In this document: positions 7,367-11,214 of the stretch, piece after piece
Layout of the letters: every line of letters begins with the position of its first letter
Position numbering within the stretch: the first letter of the stretch is position 1
Assembly: GCA_031288575.1 (NCBI GenBank)
Contig: JAITRD010000252.1
Coordinates: 1-11,214, forward strand
Origin: Treponema sp.
GTDB taxonomy: Bacteria; Spirochaetota; Spirochaetia; Treponematales; Breznakiellaceae
Direction of reading: 5' to 3'
DNA length: 11,214 bases
Made by a program: the position numbers and the translations under genes
The notes under the pieces: model-generated
The model's input: the letters and a program-made list of their open reading frames with translations, nothing else
Databases searched by the model: none
Told to the model about the DNA's origin: nothing

Positions 7367-8254
7367 TTATTTGCCGGACCTTTCCAGCAGGATACGGTTT
7401 GCCTTAAACATCCCTGCCTCATACCAGAGCTTAACGCCTTCGTCTTCAGGATACTTATTTACTATATATTGCTGGTTTTTTTTGAAATTGTTCTTAAACT
7501 CAGGATCTTTCAACCGGTCATAGCTTCTTACTTTCGGGGGATAATGGATCGACTTAGCCTCGCGGTTCAAAACATACCGGCAGTTCTTTTTGTGAAGCTG
7601 AATGCCGAAGTCATTGTCTTCGCATCCCCAGGTATTAAAATAATCATCAAAATAAATACTGTTTGTTTTTAAAAAATTCGCCGGCGCTGAAAAATGCAGG
7701 CTCCACAAAGCAATCCAGGGCGCCGGCCAAAGGGATAAATCATCCCCGTGTTCCCGGTATAGGGATTCTCTGCCGTCTATCATGTTCCTTTCGTGCATTT
7801 TAACCACGGCGTCCTCGACGGAATTCCCGTCCACAATTTCGCGCATTTCGTTCAAGTCCGAATCCTTGTCCATGCCGTAAACATATCCGATAACAACCTC
7901 ATTCCCCGAACCCTTGGCATGAATGTCAAAATGGCGCTGAAGGCAGTTTTTTTCAAGCAAAACGCCGCAGTCGATAAAAAGGCATATTTTCCCGTTTGCG
8001 TTCCGTATCCCCATGTTGCGGGCGGCGCCCGGGCGGAACCCGCGATCATCCTGACGGAAATACCGTACCGCCGCCGGTATGGCAGGGGATTTTTTGTCCA
8101 AATAGTCCTTTATATTTTCCGGCGAGCCGTCATCGGCAATAATGATCTCAAAATTATCCGGGGGATAATTTTGGTTCCGCAGGGAATTTAAAGTCATGCC
8201 AATTTCTTTTGTGTTGTTATAAACTGGTATGATTACGGAAATATCATTGCTCAT
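7367..8254 (-). CDS. Family 2 glycosyltransferase with a C-terminal galactosyltransferase-like (7C) region
   Basis: A 295-residue cytoplasmic GT-A fold transferase expected to add a sugar from a nucleotide sugar to an unknown acceptor. The N-terminal nucleotide-binding half is typical: SVIIPVYNN (6-14), IIIADDGSPEN (37-47) and GFRPGAARNMGIRNANG (72-88). The metal-binding site that usually reads DxD is FIDCG here (93-97), so only the first aspartate of that motif is plain. The C-terminal part has TWGCEDNDFGIQLHKKNC (208-225) and H237, which match the W-G-x-E-D acceptor/base motif of the galactosyltransferase 7C type seen in polymerising and capsule enzymes. There are no membrane helices. The start ATG 8254 has GGAGG about five bases upstream. 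It is the first gene of a three-gene operon with the exporter pair, suggesting it builds or decorates what they export. Donor and acceptor are unknown. Confidence 0.9.
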   Translation of the reverse strand: MSNDISVIIPVYNNTKEIGMTLNSLRNQNYPPDNFEIIIADDGSPENIKDYLDKKSPAIPAAVRYFRQDDRGFRPGAARNMGIRNANGKICLFIDCGVLLEKNCLQRHFDIHAKGSGNEVVIGYVYGMDKDSDLNEMREIVDGNSVEDAVVKMHERNMIDGRESLYREHGDDLSLWPAPWIALWSLHFSAPANFLKTNSIYFDDYFNTWGCEDNDFGIQLHKKNCRYVLNREAKSIHYPPKVRSYDRLKDPEFKNNFKKNQQYIVNKYPEDEGVKLWYEAGMFKANRILLERSGK

Positions 8255-8290
8255 AAAGCCTCCATTAATTCACTGCAACTAAAGGGTCTA

Positions 8291-8319
8291 AGTATATTCT
8301 ATATCCGAAGGCATGTCAA
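8291..8319 (-). promoter_or_regulatory. Near-consensus sigma-70 promoter of the glycosyltransferase-ABC operon
   Basis: On the minus strand an exact TTGACA (8319-8314) is followed after 17 bases by TATACT (8296-8291). Transcription should start near 8284, giving a leader of about 30 bases with GGAGG before the glycosyltransferase ATG. The 138-base gap from the previous gene holds no other gene. This implies that the operon is expressed independently and fairly strongly. Confidence 0.82.
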
Positions 8320-8332
8320 AATAAATTTTAAC
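8315..8332. repeat. Inverted repeat overlapping the -35 box (possible operator)
   Basis: GTCAAAAT and ATTTTAAC form an eight-base inverted repeat with one mismatch (a G-U pair in RNA) around a two-base centre. It covers four bases of the -35 box of the glycosyltransferase promoter. It could be a repressor site or a weak end structure for the upstream transcript, but there is no following T run and its A/T richness makes chance likely. Confidence 0.25.
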
Positions 8333-8392
8333 AAAAAATTGAGGCTTGTTTCATGGTTATGCGCGTCTATGTCATCCTCACTAACCCGGCGG

Positions 8393-10597
8393 CTACGGCA
8401 GGGGGATGTCGTCATAGCGGCCTGAGTTGTTCCAGTAGGTAAGGCCGTTGTTTCCCGCGTCCCGTACCCCTTCGGCCTGGAGGCGTACATAATCGCTGTT
8501 ATAATATTTCCGGTCATAGGAAACGTTGAGGTAAAAGGCCTGGGCATAGGGCCGGACAATGACCTGGCCCCGGGCAATCCGCGCGGTGCGCTGGGTTCCC
8601 AGGTAATAGATCCGGTAGGGCCGCAGTTCCGGCGGGGTCTGGGCGAGAAAGTTCTGTTCAAAGTGGCTGGGGTAATACATGGGGCAGATTACGTCCACAT
8701 AGGGGGCCATAAGCTCCACTTCCTGGCCGGTCCGGGCGCCGGTCCGGTACCAGCCGTTAGCGCCGTAAATGTCCACCGAAATGGGGGCCCTTAGGCGGGA
8801 GCGGACGTGGTTCAAAAAGGAAAGGATGGCGCTTTCCATGTCCATGCCCTGCTCCTGCCAGCGGTACCTGGCGTCGGAGAGGTTTGTCCCGTCGGTGGGA
8901 AAACGGATATAGTCAAACTGAATCTCGTCAAAACCCCGCTCGTGGAGTTCCTCCGCGATGGCCGCGGTATATTCCCAGACCTCCTCCGCATAGGGGTCCA
9001 CCCAGCGTTCATCGTAATAGGTCCGCAGAATTTCGTATTCAGGATCGCTGTCCGGGAGGATCTCGGCATCGCCGCTTTGACCGGCCGCCCCGGGGGACGT
9101 TTTTTTCCGCCGGACATCATAATAGCCCACCCAGGGTTTATTGTTCCGCCTGTCCCAGACCGCCAGCTTCCCCCCGCCTTTCCGGGCCAGTTCCGGGTCT
9201 TTAAAAACCACGATCCGGGCGGTGGTATAGATGCCCTGGTTCTTCATGGTTTGCAAAAGCGCGTCAATGTCCACAGGCCGGAATACCCGGCCGGTTTCGC
9301 TGATGGCAGGATTCCGGGGGGTGAACCGGAGGCGGCCGTAATCATCCTTCATGTCAATGACCACCATGTTCAGGGCCCTCTCTTTGATGATATCCAGGTA
9401 GGCTTTGAGGGAAGCATCGTCCATGGCATGATTGACCGGAAGATACAGGCCCGCCCGGCCCGCAGCCTTTGACACGGAGGAAACGACCGGGGCGGAGGGG
9501 GATTCCGCCCCGGACAGGCGGAGAATTTCCCCTTCCAGCAGCCACAGTTCGGAAAGGCTGATGACCTCCGAATCGGGACGGAAGATATTTTCCCGGAACA
9601 TAAGGCAGTAGGGCTTAATCTCCAAATTTTCCGGAATGGTTCTGATAAATTCGATAATGTCCGACCGGCGCCGGAAATGGGAGGGAGCCAGGGGAAGGCT
9701 GCCGGCGGGACGGTAAAGGCCGGGATATTTTAATTCCGCTACCGCCCCTTCCTGCACAAAACGGATAGACCCCGCGCCAATGTCCAGGGAATCTACGGTC
9801 CCGAAATCAGCGTCATCCGACCAGAGGGGCACGAAACGTTTTCCCTCCCAGTCCAGGCGGTACAAACGGCGGCGGAAGGTTTGGGCCGCGTAGATCACCG
9901 GCAAAGCCCCTGTTCCGGCCTCCGTTTCTCCCCCCGGCTTGGGAAGAACCGCGGCAATATCCGATACCTCATCGGGGTTATCGGTGGTTTCCAGCTTTTC
10001 AAGCCCCCGGCTCAGTTCCGTCCACCGGGCGCCGGGTTTTCCGGGGTTGATATAGTGGACGCCGTAAATGCTGTGGGAAAGAAAAACCGTAAGTTCCGGC
10101 AGGTCCGCCGCCGCGACAGCCTTAATGCCGTTGGTTCTGTAGGGGGGCGCGCCGAGGTTTTCCCAATTTTTGCCCGCATTCCGGGTAAGAAAGACCTGAT
10201 CCTTGGTGGCGCATACCATGATCTCCGGATTTCCCGGGTGTATTTCCAGATCCTTTATTTCCTGAATCAGGGGGATAAAGGACTTTTTCCCCCCTTCGTA
10301 AATCTTAATTGTCTTGACCGGAAGCCCCTCGTTCCGGTTCTCCCAGGTAAATAAATCGGAGGAAACCAGCACCCCCTTCCCGCTGAGGATTCTCCAATAA
10401 CCCCCGCCCTGCAGGATCTTGTGGACCGTTCCCCCCGACCAAAGCAGCCGGGCTTCCCCCCCGGAATCGATGCCGTATAGGCCCTTATCCGAACCTATAA
10501 GGAGGAGCCACGGCCTTTGAACCGGCGCCGCGTCTTTTTGAGCGCAAAGGAGGGCCGGAAAAATGAGGCAAAGACAAAGGAAAAATCGCAGTTTCAC
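8393..10597 (-). CDS. Secreted beta-propeller-like / DUF4015 putative glycoside hydrolase fusion
   Basis: A 734-residue exported protein. Residues 1-19 form a signal peptide (MKLRFF, hydrophobic core, LLCA before Q20). About 28-300 resemble beta-propeller blades: WLLLIGSDKGLYGID (30-44), VLVSSDLFTWENRNEGLP (76-93) and the Asp-box-like TRNAGKNW (138-145). About 382-733 match the DUF4015 (PF13200) TIM-barrel family: AGLYLPVNHA (382-391), MVVIDMKDDYG (411-421), ARIVVFKDP (460-468), GFDEIQFDYIRFPTDG (555-570) and VICPMYYPSHF (636-646). D562 is the likely catalytic acid by position, which is inference. A polar stretch at 495-525 looks like an insertion. The GTG start at 10597 has no Shine-Dalgarno, and the preceding small gene's TGA overlaps it (GTGA), so translation is probably coupled. 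No other start fits: a stop lies five codons upstream and no Met follows early. The role in carbohydrate cleavage or binding is inferred and the substrate is unknown. Confidence 0.88.
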   Translation of the reverse strand: MKLRFFLCLCLIFPALLCAQKDAAPVQRPWLLLIGSDKGLYGIDSGGEARLLWSGGTVHKILQGGGYWRILSGKGVLVSSDLFTWENRNEGLPVKTIKIYEGGKKSFIPLIQEIKDLEIHPGNPEIMVCATKDQVFLTRNAGKNWENLGAPPYRTNGIKAVAAADLPELTVFLSHSIYGVHYINPGKPGARWTELSRGLEKLETTDNPDEVSDIAAVLPKPGGETEAGTGALPVIYAAQTFRRRLYRLDWEGKRFVPLWSDDADFGTVDSLDIGAGSIRFVQEGAVAELKYPGLYRPAGSLPLAPSHFRRRSDIIEFIRTIPENLEIKPYCLMFRENIFRPDSEVISLSELWLLEGEILRLSGAESPSAPVVSSVSKAAGRAGLYLPVNHAMDDASLKAYLDIIKERALNMVVIDMKDDYGRLRFTPRNPAISETGRVFRPVDIDALLQTMKNQGIYTTARIVVFKDPELARKGGGKLAVWDRRNNKPWVGYYDVRRKKTSPGAAGQSGDAEILPDSDPEYEILRTYYDERWVDPYAEEVWEYTAAIAEELHERGFDEIQFDYIRFPTDGTNLSDARYRWQEQGMDMESAILSFLNHVRSRLRAPISVDIYGANGWYRTGARTGQEVELMAPYVDVICPMYYPSHFEQNFLAQTPPELRPYRIYYLGTQRTARIARGQVIVRPYAQAFYLNVSYDRKYYNSDYVRLQAEGVRDAGNNGLTYWNNSGRYDDIPLP

Positions 10598-10761
10598 AAT
10601 GAGAGGTTTTTAAAACTATTCAGGTTAAATCCGCTAAACTTTCGCATAATTTCAGGAAATAAGTCTTTCTTGAAGGGATCCCTTGCGGGGATTGTAATTG
10701 CCCGGCCGTTTTTTTGCTGCCCCTTCCCCGCCTTATCCATATTCCATCTATTTAATAACAT
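10594..10761 (-). CDS. Small basic protein of unknown function, coupled to the DUF4015 gene
   Basis: I do not recognise this 55-residue protein. It is basic (about 11 Lys/Arg against five Asp/Glu), has no signal peptide or membrane helix, and runs from MLLNRWNMDKAGKG to NSFKNLSL, with a short hydrophobic run (ITIP) and an FPEIMRKF segment mid-way. The case for a real gene is the start region. GGAGGTGAT, a perfect anti-Shine-Dalgarno match, lies at 10774-10766, eight bases from GGAGG to this ATG. An in-frame ATG at 10767 overlaps the ribosome site and one at 10791 lies upstream of it, so 10761 is preferred. Its TGA overlaps the GTG of the hydrolase gene by four bases, a common operon junction. 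It may be a functional small protein, or a leader whose translation delivers ribosomes to the next gene. Function is not assigned. Confidence 0.7.
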   Translation of the reverse strand: MLLNRWNMDKAGKGQQKNGRAITIPARDPFKKDLFPEIMRKFSGFNLNSFKNLSL

Positions 10762-10765
10762 ATTC

Positions 10766-10774
10766 ATCACCTCC
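10766..10774 (-). promoter_or_regulatory. Perfect extended Shine-Dalgarno of the small gene
   Basis: The minus strand reads GGAGGTGAT, fully complementary to the 3' end of 16S rRNA. Spacing selects ATG 10761 over the ATG at 10767, which overlaps the site. It is the strongest ribosome site visible in the window, while the larger gene downstream has none, implying that the small gene loads ribosomes for both. Confidence 0.85.
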
Positions 10775-10845
10775 GATGAATTGGTTAACAAAAGAAGCCA
10801 GAGCTCACCGTATATAACTTCCTCTAATGGGCTGGGAGTCTCTTT

Positions 10846-10875
10846 ATTATATTATTAGGGAAAAAATTAAATCAA
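10846..10875 (-). promoter_or_regulatory. Likely sigma-70 promoter of the small protein-hydrolase unit
   Basis: On the minus strand TTGATT (10875-10870) precedes an exact TATAAT (10851-10846) by 18 bases, within an A/T-rich block rich in T runs. Transcription would start near 10839, leaving a leader of about 78 bases before ATG 10761. I see no known riboswitch fold in that leader. Confidence 0.65.
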
Positions 10876-10975
10876 GGGTACAAAAAGGATTATTCCCATG
10901 CAAAGGGCACCGCCTTTTGGGGAAAGGCCCGATGGGGATGAGGCTGTCAATGAGTTCCCGGCTTTTTACATACCC

Positions 10976-11125
10976 CTATTCCACTTTAAACTTCGACACT
11001 TCCCGGACCAACACGTCGATGTTTTCTTTGTTCTCCCCGCTGATGGCGTTAACCCGGGTTACCGCCACGTTGATCTGCTCCGCCCCGGTGGCCATAGGAT
11101 GGGTTATAGAAAACCGGGCCGGGCT
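10976..11125 (-). pseudogene. Remnant of the C-terminal tail of a methyl-accepting chemotaxis protein
   Basis: A 49-codon minus-strand stretch ends in the C-terminal tail seen in treponemal MCPs: MATGAEQINVAVTRVN, then AISGENKENIDVLV, then REVSKFKVE and a stop at 10976. The homology starts at about the Met at 11095. The ten residues before it (SPARFSITHP) do not fit the MCP signalling helix, and an in-frame stop follows at 11126-11128. The other two minus frames do not continue the MCP either, so a simple frameshift does not explain it. No Shine-Dalgarno precedes the Met. Immediately upstream a plus-strand gene begins. I read this as a leftover of an MCP gene lost by rearrangement or replaced by the plus-strand gene. 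The alternative, a 39-residue standalone peptide, is unlikely. Confidence 0.7.
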
Positions 11126-11147
11126 TTACTCCGGTTTGACCGGTTTT
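11110..11147. repeat. Inverted repeat with duplicated right arm between MCP remnant and plus-strand gene
   Basis: AAAACCGG (11110-11117) pairs with CCGGTTTT (11140-11147), and its inner seven bases can pair instead with a second copy, CCGGTTT (11131-11137). The two right arms are direct repeats two bases apart. On the plus strand the structure ends in five T (11144-11148) just before the Shine-Dalgarno of the next gene. It could be an operator, a leader hairpin or an old terminator. Confidence 0.5.
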
Positions 11148-11163
11148 TCGAATGGAGGCCGCT

Positions 11164-11214
11164 ATGGACATTCCGGAACTGGTTCTGAAAAACGATGACC
11201 AGCGGGTTATCCTC
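11164..11214 (+). CDS. Start of an unidentified plus-strand gene (C-terminus beyond window)
   Basis: Only 17 codons are visible (MDIPELVLKNDDQRVIL), so no family can be named. The start is supported by GGAGG at 11154-11158 with a five-base gap to ATG. It is the only plus-strand gene in the window and points away from the MCP remnant. I find no clear promoter directly upstream; a TATAGA at 11105-11110 lacks a -35 box at the right distance. An inverted repeat lies in its expected leader. The N-terminus is not a signal peptide, so a cytoplasmic protein is likely. Confidence 0.6.
   Translation, partial: MDIPELVLKNDDQRVIL

Noticed and set aside
3809..8254. Glycosylated bacteriocin locus (transferase plus exporter, as in sublancin-type systems)
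   Set aside because: No precursor peptide gene with a leader is visible, the exporters lack a C39 peptidase domain, and there is no thiol-disulfide or immunity gene in the operon.
8393..8395. T run near 8335-8340 as a terminator of the hydrolase unit
   Set aside because: The minus-strand T run has no G/C-rich hairpin before it, so I cannot support an intrinsic terminator.
10535..10597. Lipoprotein signal in the hydrolase (LLCAQ at residues 16-20)
   Set aside because: Leucine just before the cysteine is atypical even for relaxed spirochaetal lipoboxes; cleavage after LCA by the ordinary signal peptidase fits better.
10912..10928. GCCTTT/AAAGGC hairpin downstream of the MCP remnant as a terminator
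   Set aside because: The stem is six bases with a five-base loop, and there is no T run on either side.
10827..11198. Plus-strand frames at 10827-11198 and 10898-11188
   Set aside because: They run across the minus-strand promoter region and the MCP tail and show no family resemblance.
1..11214. tRNA, rRNA, CRISPR arrays, insertion sequences or prophage genes
   Set aside because: No cloverleaf, spaced repeats, transposase or phage protein was seen on either strand by reading; a covariance-model search was not possible here.

Overview
The window looks like chromosomal DNA from a spirochaete, most likely a treponeme. Three things point that way. The alanyl-tRNA synthetase is the short (595-residue) form, a shortening known from spirochaetes. 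It is followed by a secreted parvulin-type protein and nusB, an order that, from memory, resembles Treponema pallidum (alaS, the Tpn39b-type protein, nusB). A methyl-accepting chemotaxis protein (MCP) tail of treponemal type lies at the right edge. This is a judgement from protein character and gene order, not a database match.

All genes except one at the right edge lie on the minus strand, so transcription runs right to left. From right to left: (a) 10976-11125 is a short remnant of the C-terminal tail of an MCP, facing a new plus-strand gene that starts at 11164 and leaves the window. An inverted repeat lies between them. (b) 10761 to 8393 is a two-gene unit: a 55-residue basic protein with a perfect Shine-Dalgarno (SD) sequence, whose stop overlaps (GTGA) the GTG start of a 734-residue secreted protein. 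That protein has a beta-propeller-like N-terminus and a DUF4015-type putative glycoside hydrolase domain. (c) 8254 to 3809 is a three-gene operon behind a near-consensus promoter: a family-2 glycosyltransferase and two ABC half-exporters, with the second half-exporter overlapping the first by 14 bases. (d) 3742 to 1955 is alaS, whose promoter is placed so that its mRNA should be leaderless. (e) 1847 to the left edge is a tightly packed unit: parvulin-like secreted foldase, nusB, and a single-pass membrane protein cut by the window edge.

The housekeeping part (alaS, foldase, nusB) serves translation, envelope protein folding and transcription antitermination. The accessory part (glycosyltransferase plus heterodimeric exporter, and the secreted hydrolase with its small upstream partner) suggests building and export of a glycan or glycolipid and handling of carbohydrate outside the cytoplasm. 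The substrates cannot be read from sequence. No stretch longer than 300 bases lacks a gene. I see no rRNA, tRNA, CRISPR array, insertion sequence or convincing intrinsic terminator. The most novel-looking elements are the coupled small protein upstream of the propeller-hydrolase fusion and the glycosyltransferase/exporter operon; neither is proven to be a new system.
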